DNA of 64,000 nucleotides from Pseudomonadota bacterium (lineage in GTDB: Bacteria; Pseudomonadota; Alphaproteobacteria; Sphingomonadales; Sphingomonadaceae), in contig JAIUPN010000006.1 of NCBI GenBank assembly GCA_020160755.1, positions 62,001-126,000 on the forward strand. Direction: 5' to 3'. Shown piece by piece: positions 10,200 through 19,137 of the stretch (the first letter of the stretch is position 1; every line of letters starts with the position of its first letter). Under the pieces are notes generated by a model that did not search any database, was not told the DNA's origin, and saw nothing but the letters and a program-made list of their open reading frames with translations. The position numbers and the translations under genes were made by a program.

Positions 10200-10308
10200 C
10201 GCATCCTCCCTGCACTCGCCTTCGCGAGTTGTCCCTTTGACGGAGGCGCCTGTCCGGCAGATTTGCTCCTCCGATGCCACGCCTCGCTGAGCGTTTCTGC
10301 ATCAATGC

Positions 10309-10359
10309 TCATTATTTGTCTTTATCAATCACGTCAACGATCAAATTCAATCATTCGAG
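10309..10359 (-). promoter_or_regulatory. promoter and DeoR-type operator candidate for the TonB receptor/rhamnosidase/esterase operon
   Basis: On the minus strand a -35 TTGACG (10337-10332) and a -10 TAATGA (10314-10309) are separated by 17 bases. Directly upstream of the -35 (10340-10359) are two 10-bp repeat units, reading ATCAAATTCA and ATCATTCGAG on the plus strand. The 11-mer CGATCAAATTC here recurs exactly in the other main rhamnose promoter region (14759-14769). Inference: binding site of the DeoR-family regulator encoded at 10409-11191. Confidence 0.6.
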
Positions 10360-10408
10360 CCCGAACAGCACGGCGCACTGCGGTTTTGGTTTGAAGGTTC
10401 CGGAAAAT

Positions 10409-11191
10409 TCAGGCGATAATGACGCGGATACCGGCGGCTTCCATCATCGCGACATGGCGCGGCTCGATTCCGGCGTCGGTGACGACGATGTCGATCTCGT
10501 CGAGCGCACAGACAACATTGCCCGAGGGACCCGAGAATTTCGAACTGTCGACGAGCACGATGATCTCGTCGGCACGCTCGATCAGCCGGCGCTCGGCGGC
10601 AACGAGGATCACGTCGGCCTGCATCAACCCGGCAGGCCCCATCGACGCCGCGCCCATGAACAGCTTCGGCGCATGAAAACGCGGCATACCGTCGTCGCCG
10701 GCCGCCGACAGCACGATATTCTGCTCGCGAAAGACCTGCCCCGATGGAATGAGAATCCGCGTTGTCGGCTGCGGTAACAGCGCGCTGACGATATGGAGCG
10801 AGTTGGTCAGGACCTGCAGGCCTAGCCCGTCGAGGTGCGGACACATCTGCAGCGTCGTTGAGCCGCCATCGATCATGACGCCTTCGCCGGGAATGCAGAA
10901 CCCTGCCGCGGCGCGCCCGATCGCTTCCTTGGCGGCGCGGTTGCGCCCGATATTTTCGTGGAAGGGGACCCCCGACAGGCCGTCTTCGGACGCGGTCGGT
11001 GCGCCGCCGCCGCCGACACGCTTTGCCCCGCCGCGCACGCGCGTGATGACGCCCGCTTCCTCCAGCCGGTCGAGATCGCGGCGGATGGTTGCGGGCGACG
11101 CGGCAACGCGGCTTTCGAGGTCGCGGAACGAAACGAAACCGCTTTCGCCCAGGCTATCGAGGATCATTCTTTCGCGTTCGGCTGCGTGCAT
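10409..11191 (-). CDS. DeoR/GlpR-family transcriptional regulator of rhamnose genes
   Basis: A 260-aa regulator with an N-terminal DeoR-type winged helix-turn-helix (residues about 3-58; SPATIRRDLDRLEEAGVITRVRGGA is the recognition segment). The C-terminal sugar-phosphate sensing domain contains the family patterns MIDGGSTT and LTNSL. DeoR-family proteins usually repress sugar catabolic operons and release DNA on binding a phosphorylated intermediate; here rhamnulose-1-phosphate or rhamnulose would be plausible. It lies 60 bases downstream of the isomerase gene and 209 bases upstream of the receptor gene, in the same direction as both. The tandem 10-bp repeats at 10340-10359 and 14741-14770 are its likely targets. 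Confidence 0.9.
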   Translation of the reverse strand: MHAAERERMILDSLGESGFVSFRDLESRVAASPATIRRDLDRLEEAGVITRVRGGAKRVGGGGAPTASEDGLSGVPFHENIGRNRAAKEAIGRAAAGFCIPGEGVMIDGGSTTLQMCPHLDGLGLQVLTNSLHIVSALLPQPTTRILIPSGQVFREQNIVLSAAGDDGMPRFHAPKLFMGAASMGPAGLMQADVILVAAERRLIERADEIIVLVDSSKFSGPSGNVVCALDEIDIVVTDAGIEPRHVAMMEAAGIRVIIA

Positions 11192-11251
11192 CGGGGTCCC
11201 TGTCTGATCGCGTCTATTTGACGGGAGCTGCGCCGAGTTGCAATCGAATGA

Positions 11252-12547
11252 TTAGACGATTCCCGCCGCAGCTCCGGCCGCGCGCCGTTCCTGCGCCTTA
11301 CGGTCGCGCCATCCGCTCGCCCGATAGGCGGCGATGGCGTCGATCGCCCCACCCGCTTCGGCGCGCGCCGCCGCGAGGATCGGGGAGACATCGGTGCGGT
11401 ATGCCGTGCGCAGTGCCTGGAACGCCATCATCGTGTCATTGGCTTCCTGCGCCGCGAGCAATGCCTCGCGGTCGACGAGCAGCGCCTTCGCATAAGCGGC
11501 AACAATCGCCTCGGCCGACGAAAGCATCGATTCGATCGGGTCGGTCACATTGTGCGACTGGTCGATCATATAGGCGGGGCGGAAATCGCCACGCGGATGC
11601 AGCTCGGCCTCGATCAGCTCGTTGAAGACGAGGAAGAGCTGATGCGGGTTGATCGATCCGCTGTCGAGATCGTCGTCGCCGTACTTGCTGTCGTTGAAGT
11701 GAAATCCGCCAAGCTTCCCGAAGCGGTGGAGCCGCGCGACAATCTGTTCGATATTCACATTCGGCGCATGGTGGCCAAGGTCGACGAGGCACTTCGCCTT
11801 CTCACCAAGCTCCTGCGCAACGAGGATCGAGCTGCCCCAGTCGGAAATCACGGTCGAGTAGAAAGCGGGCTCGAACATCTTGTGCTCGATCAGCATCCGC
11901 CAGTCGCCGGGCAGCGCCGCATAAACCTCCGCCGCGGCATCGAGATAGCGGTCGAGCGAACGCCCCAGATCCTGCTGCCCCGGGAAGTTGGTGCCGTCGC
12001 CGACCCAGACGGTGAGGTCGGTGACGCCGAGCTGTCGCCCGATCTCGATGCATTCGATGTTGTGTGCGACCGCCTGCTCGCGCACCTCGGCGCGCGTCGA
12101 GGAGAGCGAGCCGGTGGCATAGCTCACCGCCTGCCCCGGCTGGTCCTGAAATGTGTTGCTGTTGACCGCGTCGAAGCCGAGGCCGAGCGCCGCAGCTTCC
12201 TCCCGCAAAGCCCGATAGTCACTGACCTTGTCCCACGGGAAATGCGGGCTGACGCGCGGGGTCGCGCGGCCCAGCTGCTGGATGACCGCGCAATCCTCGA
12301 GCTTCTCATGGATATTCGTGGGCTCGCCGGCGATCGGGAATTTGGCGAAACGCGTGCCGCCGCGCCCCGCACCCCAGCTCGGGACTGCGACCGAGAAACC
12401 CGCGACCTTCGCCTTCACGCCATCGATGTCGATCCCGCGCCGGCCAAGCTGGCGGCCGAGGCTGCCATAATCATCGTCGAGCGCGCCGGTCAGACCGGCG
12501 TTCAGCCGCTCGATATCATCCTGTGCGAGCGGCAGGTCGCCAGCCAT
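11252..12547 (-). CDS. rhaI: L-rhamnose isomerase (RhaI type)
   Basis: A 431-aa TIM-barrel sugar isomerase of the Pseudomonas stutzeri-type L-rhamnose isomerase family, which converts L-rhamnose to L-rhamnulose in the cytoplasm. Metal-site segments are visible: WRMLIEHKMFEPAFYS (Glu ligand), LVDLGHHAPNVNIEQIVA (Asp and His) and GFHFNDSKYGDDDLDSG (His and Asp ligands). Length and motifs match this family rather than E. coli RhaA. It follows the aldolase/dehydrogenase gene by 15 bases and precedes the regulator gene, in one leftward transcript. The stop codon region (11244-11253) carries the reverse complement of AATCATTCGA, an element also found in the receptor promoter, but this may be chance. 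Confidence 0.93.
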   Translation of the reverse strand: MAGDLPLAQDDIERLNAGLTGALDDDYGSLGRQLGRRGIDIDGVKAKVAGFSVAVPSWGAGRGGTRFAKFPIAGEPTNIHEKLEDCAVIQQLGRATPRVSPHFPWDKVSDYRALREEAAALGLGFDAVNSNTFQDQPGQAVSYATGSLSSTRAEVREQAVAHNIECIEIGRQLGVTDLTVWVGDGTNFPGQQDLGRSLDRYLDAAAEVYAALPGDWRMLIEHKMFEPAFYSTVISDWGSSILVAQELGEKAKCLVDLGHHAPNVNIEQIVARLHRFGKLGGFHFNDSKYGDDDLDSGSINPHQLFLVFNELIEAELHPRGDFRPAYMIDQSHNVTDPIESMLSSAEAIVAAYAKALLVDREALLAAQEANDTMMAFQALRTAYRTDVSPILAAARAEAGGAIDAIAAYRASGWRDRKAQERRAAGAAAGIV

Positions 12548-12562
12548 AAAACTCTCCGTACC

Positions 12563-14680
12563 TTAGCGTGTGAATGCCTGCGCGTTGCCCGCGTCGACGT
12601 TGATCATGTTGCCGGTCGACTTTGCCGACATATCGCAGCTGAGGAAATAGACCGCTTCGGCGACATCCTCGGGCAGCACGTCGCGCTTCAGCATCGACCG
12701 GTTGCGATAATGTTCCTCAAGCTCGCGGCCCGAATCGATACCATGTGCACCGGCGCGTTCTCGGCGCCAGTCGCCGTCCCAGATGCGCGACCCCTTGATC
12801 ACCGCATCGGGATTGACCGTGTTCACGCGGATACCGAAGGGCGCGCCTTCGAGCGCGAGGCAACGCGCGAGATGCAGCGCCGCCGCTTTCGCCGAAGCGT
12901 AGGCAGAGGCATTGGTCGCCGCAGCAAGGCCGTTCTTCGAGCCGATGAAGACGATCGAACCGCCATCCTGCGCCTTCATCAGCGGGAAGGCCGCACGCGC
13001 GGTGAGGAAATAGCCCTGCGCAAGCACATCGTAATTGCGCTGCCACAGCTCGAGCGTCGTGTCCTCGATCGGCGCCGACGAGGCAATGCCGGCGTTGGCG
13101 ACGAGAATGTCCAGCCCGCCGAATTCGCGCGCGCACGCGGAAAAAGCCGCGGCAACCTGTGCTTCGTCGGTCACGTCGCACACCGCCGAACGGATGCGAT
13201 CACGGCCAAAGCGGCTTTCGAGTTCCTCCGCAGCTTTCAAGAGCGCATCGGCGTCGCGGTCGACGAGCAGCACGCACGCGTCATCGGCGGCGAGGCGCTC
13301 GGCAGTCGCAGCGCCGATACCGCCCGCGCCGCCGGTAACGAGCGCGATGCGCCCCGCAAGCGGCTTCGGCTTCGGCATACGCTGGAGCTTCGCCTCTTCG
13401 AGCAGCCAATATTCGATGTCGAACGCTTCCTGTTCGTCGAGGCCGACATAGGCGCCGATCGCCTCGGCCCCGCGCATCACGTTGATCGCATTGGCGTAGA
13501 ATTCGCCTGCGAGGCGCGCGGTCGTCTTGTCGCCGGCAAAGGTCATGCGGCCGATGCCGGGAACGAGTACCACCACCGGATTGGGATCGCGCATCGCGGG
13601 CGAATTGGGCCGCGCGCACCGCTCGTAATAGGCGGCATAACCGGCGCGATACGCCTCAATCCGTTCAGCGAGATAGGCGGCGTCCTCGATCCGCGCCGGA
13701 TCGAGCACGAGCGGCGCGATCTTGGTACGCAGAAAATGGTCGGGACACGAGGTGCCAATCGCGGCGAGCTTAGCAAAATCGTGGCTGCCGTTGAATTCGA
13801 GCGTTTCGGCATCGTCGGCGAAGTGGCCGACGCGCCGCCCGCCCATCAGCCCGCGGAGCAGCGGCATCAGCTTCGCCGCGGCGCCCGCTCGTTCGGCAGC
13901 GGGCCGCGACGCGACAATCTCACCGCCAAACGCCGGCCCTTCAGCCAGCTTCGCGTTCAGATAATTTGCCGCGTCGGCGATCAGCGCAATGGTATTGTCA
14001 TAGCAGCCTCTGGCGCTGTCACCCCAGCAGATGATGCCGTGTCCCGCGAGCATCACCCCGCGAAGGCCCGGATGGGCAGCCACATAATCACGGAGCTTGA
14101 GCCCGAGGTCGAAGCCAGGACGCTGCCATGGCAACCAGCCGACCGCCCCACCCCAGATTGCCTGCGTTGCCGCCTCACCTTCGCTCGACGCGGCAAGCGC
14201 GATGATCGCGTCGGGGTGGACATGGTCGACGTGCGCGAAAGGCAGATAGCTATGGAGCGGCGTGTCGATCGACGCCGCACGCGGATTGAGCGCGAAGGTG
14301 CAGTGCGGCAGATAGCCGACCATCTCGTCCTCATGCGCGAGCCCGCGGTAGAGCTTTTCGAGTCCGAGCAGCTTGCCTTGATAGAGCGTCGAAAAGCCAT
14401 CGAGCTCCATCGAACCGATGTCGCCGCCCGACCCCTTGACCCACAGGACCTGCACGGTTTCACCGGTCAGCGGATCGCGCGCGTCGAGCTTGGCCGAGGT
14501 ATTGCCGCCGCCGAAATTGGTGACGGTGAGATCGGAACCGAGGCGGTTCGAGCGATAGAGGAGCAGATCTTCGGGCGACTTGCCCCGCGCCTCTTCGTCC
14601 GACCAGCGATTCGCCGGGATGGCGAAAAGCAGCGCGGTGATCGCGCGGGATTCAGACGTGGTATCCAGAAGATCGGGCAT
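12563..14680 (-). CDS. rhaEW: bifunctional L-rhamnulose-1-phosphate aldolase / L-lactaldehyde dehydrogenase (RhaEW type)
   Basis: A 705-aa two-domain enzyme. The N-terminal class II aldolase/adducin domain (about 20-370) has the zinc-ligand pattern H150-V-D-H153-V-H155 and a third His at 214 (LAGHGIICWG). The C-terminal short-chain dehydrogenase domain (about 440-705) has the cofactor motif TGGAGGIG (449-456), NAG (529-531) and the catalytic YxxxK (Y594, K598). Fusions of this kind (YuxG/RhaEW) cleave L-rhamnulose-1-phosphate to DHAP and L-lactaldehyde and then oxidise the lactaldehyde to L-lactate. First gene of the leftward arm, divergent from the kinase gene. The order of domains and the neighbouring isomerase, kinase and lactate dehydrogenase fit a complete pathway. 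Confidence 0.92.
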   Translation of the reverse strand: MPDLLDTTSESRAITALLFAIPANRWSDEEARGKSPEDLLLYRSNRLGSDLTVTNFGGGNTSAKLDARDPLTGETVQVLWVKGSGGDIGSMELDGFSTLYQGKLLGLEKLYRGLAHEDEMVGYLPHCTFALNPRAASIDTPLHSYLPFAHVDHVHPDAIIALAASSEGEAATQAIWGGAVGWLPWQRPGFDLGLKLRDYVAAHPGLRGVMLAGHGIICWGDSARGCYDNTIALIADAANYLNAKLAEGPAFGGEIVASRPAAERAGAAAKLMPLLRGLMGGRRVGHFADDAETLEFNGSHDFAKLAAIGTSCPDHFLRTKIAPLVLDPARIEDAAYLAERIEAYRAGYAAYYERCARPNSPAMRDPNPVVVLVPGIGRMTFAGDKTTARLAGEFYANAINVMRGAEAIGAYVGLDEQEAFDIEYWLLEEAKLQRMPKPKPLAGRIALVTGGAGGIGAATAERLAADDACVLLVDRDADALLKAAEELESRFGRDRIRSAVCDVTDEAQVAAAFSACAREFGGLDILVANAGIASSAPIEDTTLELWQRNYDVLAQGYFLTARAAFPLMKAQDGGSIVFIGSKNGLAAATNASAYASAKAAALHLARCLALEGAPFGIRVNTVNPDAVIKGSRIWDGDWRRERAGAHGIDSGRELEEHYRNRSMLKRDVLPEDVAEAVYFLSCDMSAKSTGNMINVDAGNAQAFTR

Positions 14681-14716
14681 GAAAGAAACTCGTTGCTTCG
14701 ACTATGTGGGGTTATC

Positions 14717-14770
14717 TATCGAAATCGCTGGCGCTCCGCAATCAGTTTCGATAAAGTTCGATCAAATTCG
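14717..14770. promoter_or_regulatory. divergent rhamnose promoter region with three tandem 10-bp repeats
   Basis: Between the two catabolic arms (14681-14796) three consecutive 10-bp units occur at 14741-14770: ATCAGTTTCG, ATAAAGTTCG, ATCAAATTCG. The block TTTCGATA (14746-14753) also forms an inverted repeat with TATCGAAA at 14717-14724. A leftward promoter can be drawn as TTGCGG, 17 bases, TAGATA, whose -10 overlaps the left half-site. Direct repeats at one helical turn are typical of DeoR-family operators. Inference: the regulator at 10409 controls both arms from here. Confidence 0.62.
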
Positions 14771-14796
14771 GTCTTAACGAAGCAAGAGGGAGAGGG

Positions 14797-16215
14797 ATGA
14801 AGGGTCGCGCAACCATAGTCCTCGACGTAGGAAAAACCTTGGCAAAGCTCAGCCTTTGGTCATCCGGGGGCGCGCTGATCGAACGGCGCGTGCGGCCCAA
14901 CGAGCGCATCAAGGTCGGCGCCTATGTCGCGCTCGATACCACGGGTATCGAAGGCTGGGTTGTCGAGGTGCTGCGCTATTTCGCGACGCTCGCCGACGTC
15001 GGCGCTGTCGTTCCGGTCGGCCATGGCGCCGGGGCCGCGATCATCCGGGACGGTCGCCTGGCCTGCCCGCCGCTCGACTATGAAGAGGCAATGCCGCCAG
15101 CGCTCCGCGCGGCCTATGACGCCGAGCGCGATCCGTTCGCGCGCACCGGTTCGCCGGCGCTACCCGACGGCCTCAATCTCGGTGCACAGATATTCCGCCT
15201 TGAAGCGCTTGAACCGGCGCTGGCCGAAGGCACGCAGATACTGCCGTGGACACAATATTGGAGCTGGTTACTGAGCGGGGTGGCAACATCCGAGGTGACA
15301 AGCCTCGGCTGTCATACCGACCTGTGGAACCCGCTCGCGGGAACGCCGTCAGAGCTTGCCGAACGGCGCGGATGGGCAAGGCGGCTCGCGCCGTTACGCG
15401 CCGCAGGCGACATATTGGGCACGCTCCGGCCTGAATGGGTATTCCGCACCGGCCTGCCCGCCGACACCGAAGTGCATTGCGGCTTGCACGATTCGAACGC
15501 AGCCTTGCTCGCGGCGCGCGGCTTCGCCGAAATCGCCGACCATGAATCGACCGTTCTCTCGACCGGGACCTGGTTCGTCGCGATGCGTTCGCCCGAAGAT
15601 GCCACATTGATGGATACAAGCGGCCTCGACGAAACGCGCGACTGCCTGATCAACGTCGATGCTTTTGGCAAGCCGATCCCGTCAGCGCGTTTCATGGGCG
15701 GGCGCGAGATCGAGATGCTGATCGGCCTCGATACGCGGCAAAGCAACATCGCGCCCGACCAGCCCGCGCTGCTCGCCGCGCTTCCGGAAGCGCTGGCTGG
15801 CGGCGCGATGGTGCTGCCCAGCTTCGCACCCGGCTTTGGGCCCTTCCCTCTCGGTCGCGGGCGCTGGATCGAGGAACCCGCGGACCACGCCGCGCGCCGC
15901 GCCGCGGTGTCGCTCTATGCGGCGCTGGTTACCGATGCGTCGCTCGACCTGATCGGTACGCGCGAACGGCTGCTGATCGAAGGACGCTTCGCCGAAGGTC
16001 AGGTCTTCGTGCGCGCGCTCGCGGCGCTGCGCCCCGACCTGCGTGTCTATGTCGGCAAGGCGCACAATGACGTGTCCTATGGTGCGCTGCGTATGATCGA
16101 CGCTGCCCTGCCTCCTGCCGAACCCCTCGAACTGGTCGAACCGCTCGGCGTCGACCTCGCGCCCTATCGCGATCGCTGGCGGCGCGAAGCCGCACGGGTG
16201 GAAGAAGCCGCGTGA
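14797..16215 (+). CDS. rhaB: FGGY-family carbohydrate kinase, probable L-rhamnulokinase
   Basis: A 472-aa sugar kinase. The N-terminal phosphate-binding motif [13 protein letters not shown] (residues about 9-21) and the later STGTWFV segment mark the FGGY/ribulokinase-like fold. The length is near that of E. coli RhaB (489 aa). It would phosphorylate L-rhamnulose at O1 in the cytoplasm, the step between the isomerase and the aldolase encoded on the other arm. A strong AGAGGGAGAGGG purine tract precedes the ATG. Its last codons overlap the next gene's GTG start (GTGA). No other sugar kinase is in the locus, so the pathway assignment rests on context plus the family; specificity for rhamnulose is an inference. 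Confidence 0.85.
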   Translation: MKGRATIVLDVGKTLAKLSLWSSGGALIERRVRPNERIKVGAYVALDTTGIEGWVVEVLRYFATLADVGAVVPVGHGAGAAIIRDGRLACPPLDYEEAMPPALRAAYDAERDPFARTGSPALPDGLNLGAQIFRLEALEPALAEGTQILPWTQYWSWLLSGVATSEVTSLGCHTDLWNPLAGTPSELAERRGWARRLAPLRAAGDILGTLRPEWVFRTGLPADTEVHCGLHDSNAALLAARGFAEIADHESTVLSTGTWFVAMRSPEDATLMDTSGLDETRDCLINVDAFGKPIPSARFMGGREIEMLIGLDTRQSNIAPDQPALLAALPEALAGGAMVLPSFAPGFGPFPLGRGRWIEEPADHAARRAAVSLYAALVTDASLDLIGTRERLLIEGRFAEGQVFVRALAALRPDLRVYVGKAHNDVSYGALRMIDAALPPAEPLELVEPLGVDLAPYRDRWRREAARVEEAA

Positions 16216-17354
16216 AAGCTGCATCGATCGGCGATTATCGCGAGGCCGCGCGGCGTCGCCTGCCCCACTTCCTCTTCGAATATTTCGACGGCGGCTCCTA
16301 TGCCGAGCGCACTTTGCGCGCCAACATCGACGATCTGCAGGATATTTCGCTGCGCCAGCGTGTGCTGAACGACGTCTCGGCAATCGACCTGTCGACGACG
16401 CTGTTCGGCGAGCAGGTGTCGATGCCGGTCGCGCTCGGTCCGATCGGACTTGCCGGGATGGCCGCACGCCGCGGCGAGGTACAGGCGGCACGCGCCGCCG
16501 CCGCAAAGGGCGTGCCTTTCACCCTCTCGACCGTGTCGGCCTGCTCGCTTGCCGAGGTCGCGCGCGGCTCACCGACGCCCTTCTGGTTCCAGCTCTATAT
16601 GGTGCGCGACCGCGGCTTCATGCGGGCACTGCTCGAGGAAGCAAGCGCTGCCCATTGTCCGGTGCTGGTGTTCACCGTCGACATGCCGCTTCCCGGCGCG
16701 CGCTATCGCGACGTCCGGTCGGGGCTGTCGGGCGCAGCGGGCTTGCGCGGGCAGGCGCGCCGCGTCGGCCAGGCGATTACGCGCCCGGGCTGGGCATGGG
16801 ACGTCGGCCTCCATGGCCGCCCCCACCAGCTCGGCAATGTCGCGCCTTTGCTCGGCCCCAAATCGGGGCTCGAGGATTTCCTCGGCTGGATGAAGGATAA
16901 TTTCGATCCCGCCGTGACATGGGCCGACCTCGACTTCGTTCGCGCGCACTGGAAGGGGCCGATCGTCATCAAGGGCATATTGGATGCCGACGATACGCGC
17001 CGAGCGACCGAAGCAGGCGTCGACGGCATCATCGTGTCGAACCATGGCGGGCGCCAGCTCGACGGGGTGCCGTCGGTCGCACGCGCCTTGCCCGCGATCG
17101 CCGATGCGGTCGGCGATCGGCTCTCCGTCCTCGCCGATGGCGGGGTGCGATCGGGGCTCGACGTCGTGCGAATGCTCGCGCTGGGCGCGCGGGGAGTGCT
17201 GCTCGGCCGCGCGTGGGCGTTCGCGCTCGCTGCCGACGGCGAACGCGGCGTACGCCATGTGCTCGACCTGATCGAGGCCGAAATGCGCGTCGCGATGGCG
17301 CTTACCGGCGTGACCGGGGTGGACAGGATCGGGCCGGAGACATTAGCCGCCTGA
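16212..17354 (+). CDS. lldD: FMN-dependent L-lactate dehydrogenase (alpha-hydroxy-acid oxidase family)
   Basis: A 380-aa TIM-barrel flavoprotein of the LldD/glycolate oxidase family. The active-site segment [13 protein letters not shown] places the proton-abstracting His at 278 and the substrate-binding Arg at 281, with the FMN-binding Lys in IVIKGIL (254). LldD oxidises L-lactate to pyruvate and passes electrons to the respiratory chain at the inner membrane. The GTG start overlaps the kinase stop (GTGA), so it is translated with the rhamnulokinase. This gives a clear role: it consumes the L-lactate made by the aldolase/lactaldehyde dehydrogenase fusion. A different 2-hydroxyacid substrate cannot be excluded from sequence alone. 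Confidence 0.9.
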   Translation: MKAASIGDYREAARRRLPHFLFEYFDGGSYAERTLRANIDDLQDISLRQRVLNDVSAIDLSTTLFGEQVSMPVALGPIGLAGMAARRGEVQAARAAAAKGVPFTLSTVSACSLAEVARGSPTPFWFQLYMVRDRGFMRALLEEASAAHCPVLVFTVDMPLPGARYRDVRSGLSGAAGLRGQARRVGQAITRPGWAWDVGLHGRPHQLGNVAPLLGPKSGLEDFLGWMKDNFDPAVTWADLDFVRAHWKGPIVIKGILDADDTRRATEAGVDGIIVSNHGGRQLDGVPSVARALPAIADAVGDRLSVLADGGVRSGLDVVRMLALGARGVLLGRAWAFALAADGERGVRHVLDLIEAEMRVAMALTGVTGVDRIGPETLAA

Positions 17355-17376
17355 CGGTTATTTGGGGAGACAAAGG

Positions 17377-18438
17377 ATGGATGCGAACCCGCTGCTTGGC
17401 GTGTTCTTTCACTGGCTGGGCGGGTTGTCGTCGGCGAGCTTCTATGTGCCGTACAAGCGCATCCGCGCCTGGTCGTGGGAGATTTTCTGGATCACCGGCG
17501 GCATCTTTTCCTGGCTCCTCGCGCCATGGCTGTTCGCGTCGATCCAGACGCACGACCTGCTCGGCGTTTTGAGCCGCACGCCGGGCGACATCTGGTTCTG
17601 GTGCTGGTTCTGGGGCGCGATGTGGGGGCTTGGCGGGCTGACCTTCGGGCTCACGATGCGCTACCTCGGGCTGTCGCTCGGTATGGCGGTCGCGCTGGGC
17701 CTCACGACCGTCATCGGCACGATGGGACCGCCGATCTTTCGCGGCACATTGGGCGAGCTGTTCTCGACGACGAGCGGGCAGACGGTATTCCTCGGCATTG
17801 CGATCACCCTCATCGGTATCGTCATCGTCGCGCAGGCCGGACGGCGCAAGGAACGCGAGATGGGCGCGGCGATCGCCGAGGCTGACACGTCCGAATTCAA
17901 CCTGCGCAAGGGACTCGCGATCGCGGTCTTCTCCGGCATCATGTCGGGCTGTTTCGCCTGGGGCCTCGACGCCGGCGCGCCGATCCGCGAGCTGACGCTG
18001 GCCGCCGGAACCGATCCGTTGTGGCAGGGGCTTCCCGTTCTCTGCGTTGTCCTGCTTGGCGGGCTGACGACCAACCTCATCTGGTGCGCGATCCTGATCG
18101 CGCGCAACCGCAGCGCGCGTCAGTTCGTCGGCGAGGCCGCGCCCGGCGCGACCGAAAAGCCGCCGCTTGCGCTCAACTACGGCCTCGCCGCACTTGGCGG
18201 CACACTCTGGTATTTCCAGTTCTTCTTCTACACGATGGGCGAAAGCCAGATGGGGCGCTTCGGCTTTTCAAGCTGGACGCTGCACATGGCGAGCATCATC
18301 CTCTTCTCGACGCTGTGGGGCTTCGCGCTCAAAGAATGGGCGCCCGCGGGCCAGCGCACGCGCGCACTCGTATGGCTCGGTATCGCGGTGCTGATGGCGT
18401 CGACCGTCGTGATCGGCCTTGGCAACAGCCTGGCTTGA
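17377..18438 (+). CDS. rhaT: L-rhamnose/proton symporter RhaT
   Basis: A 353-aa inner-membrane transporter with about ten hydrophobic segments. The N-terminus (FFHWLGGLSSASFYVPYKRI, then WSWEIFWITGGIFSWL) closely follows the E. coli RhaT pattern, which identifies it as the L-rhamnose-H+ symporter of the drug/metabolite transporter superfamily. I take the ATG at 17377, preceded by GGGGAGA seven bases upstream; an upstream in-frame TTG has no support. It is the last gene of the rightward arm, 22 bases after lldD, and ends seven bases from the convergent metal transporter gene. It brings free rhamnose, released in the periplasm by the rhamnosidase, into the cytoplasm. Confidence 0.95.
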   Translation: MDANPLLGVFFHWLGGLSSASFYVPYKRIRAWSWEIFWITGGIFSWLLAPWLFASIQTHDLLGVLSRTPGDIWFWCWFWGAMWGLGGLTFGLTMRYLGLSLGMAVALGLTTVIGTMGPPIFRGTLGELFSTTSGQTVFLGIAITLIGIVIVAQAGRRKEREMGAAIAEADTSEFNLRKGLAIAVFSGIMSGCFAWGLDAGAPIRELTLAAGTDPLWQGLPVLCVVLLGGLTTNLIWCAILIARNRSARQFVGEAAPGATEKPPLALNYGLAALGGTLWYFQFFFYTMGESQMGRFGFSSWTLHMASIILFSTLWGFALKEWAPAGQRTRALVWLGIAVLMASTVVIGLGNSLA

Positions 18439-18444
18439 GGGTTT

Positions 18445-19068
18445 TCAGGCAGGCGTGGCGGCGAGTTCGCCGCGCGCCTGCCTAAACACCTCGATGCTGC
18501 CCCAGATTGCGAGACCGGCCATGATCGCCGCGACGGCAAGGTCGGGCCAGCTTTGCCCCGTGCCGAACACGCCGAGCGCCGCGCCCATCACCGCGATATT
18601 GCCGATCGCGTCGTTGCGCGAACAGATCCACACCGAGCGCATGTTCGCGTCGCCCGTGCGGTAACGATAGAGCATCAGCGCGACCGCGACATTGGCGGCG
18701 AGCGCGAGCGCACCGATCAGCCCCATCGTTTCGGCATGCGGCGCCGACCCGCTGACAAAACCCCAGACCGCCGATCCGAACACCCACAGGCCAAAGACAA
18801 GCATCGTGCCCGCCTTCAGCAAGGCGGCGCGCGCACGCCACGCCAGCGCCATCCCCGCGACGCCAAGGCTGATCGCATAATTGGCGCTGTCGCCGAGGAA
18901 ATCGAGCGCGTCGGCCTGCAACGCACGCGAATCCGCCGCCACGCCCGCTACGATCTCGACCCCGAACATCGCCGCATTGATCAGCAGCGCGATCCACAGG
19001 ATACGCCGCCACTTGGGGTCATTGAGCGCGGTCTTACCGCTTTTTCCGGCACAGCATTGATCGGCCAT
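18445..19068 (-). CDS. small cation transporter (CDF-like), MerR-controlled
   Basis: A 207-aa membrane protein with about five or six hydrophobic helices, resembling the transmembrane part of cation diffusion facilitators. Metal-site residues appear as DALDFLGDS in helix 2 (Asp in place of the usual His) and SRNDAIGN in a later helix (Asp and Asn). The cytoplasmic C-terminal domain of standard CDF proteins is absent. The N-terminus has a CC pair (ADQCCAGKS) that could bind soft metal ions. It is transcribed divergently from a CadR/PbrR-type regulator through a MerR operator, so export of Cd, Pb, Zn or a similar metal ion is likely. Which metal it exports is not shown by sequence. Confidence 0.82.
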   Translation of the reverse strand: MADQCCAGKSGKTALNDPKWRRILWIALLINAAMFGVEIVAGVAADSRALQADALDFLGDSANYAISLGVAGMALAWRARAALLKAGTMLVFGLWVFGSAVWGFVSGSAPHAETMGLIGALALAANVAVALMLYRYRTGDANMRSVWICSRNDAIGNIAVMGAALGVFGTGQSWPDLAVAAIMAGLAIWGSIEVFRQARGELAATPA

Positions 19069-19103
19069 CGCCGAAATCTCCTGTTATCTTCGAGTCGGCA
19101 CCC

Positions 19104-19134
19104 TATATGCACCCTGTAGCAACTACAGGGTCAA
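19104..19134 (-). promoter_or_regulatory. MerR-family operator inside a 19-bp-spaced promoter
   Basis: A perfect dyad ACCCTGTAG-N3-CTACAGGGT lies at 19111-19131. On the minus strand it sits in the spacer between TTGACC (19134-19129) and CATATA (19109-19104), which are 19 bases apart. The long spacer and dyad placement are the hallmark of promoters activated by DNA distortion by MerR-family metal regulators (CadR, PbrR, ZntR). It drives the transporter gene leftward; the regulator starts at 19138, just past the dyad, so it is probably autoregulated. Confidence 0.92.
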
Positions 19135-19137
19135 GCG

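Noticed and set aside
11552..14800. A very long open frame antisense to the isomerase and aldolase/dehydrogenase genes
   Set aside because: High GC at third positions leaves stop codons rare on the opposite strand. It has no start signal, no family sequence, and lies fully over two well-supported genes.
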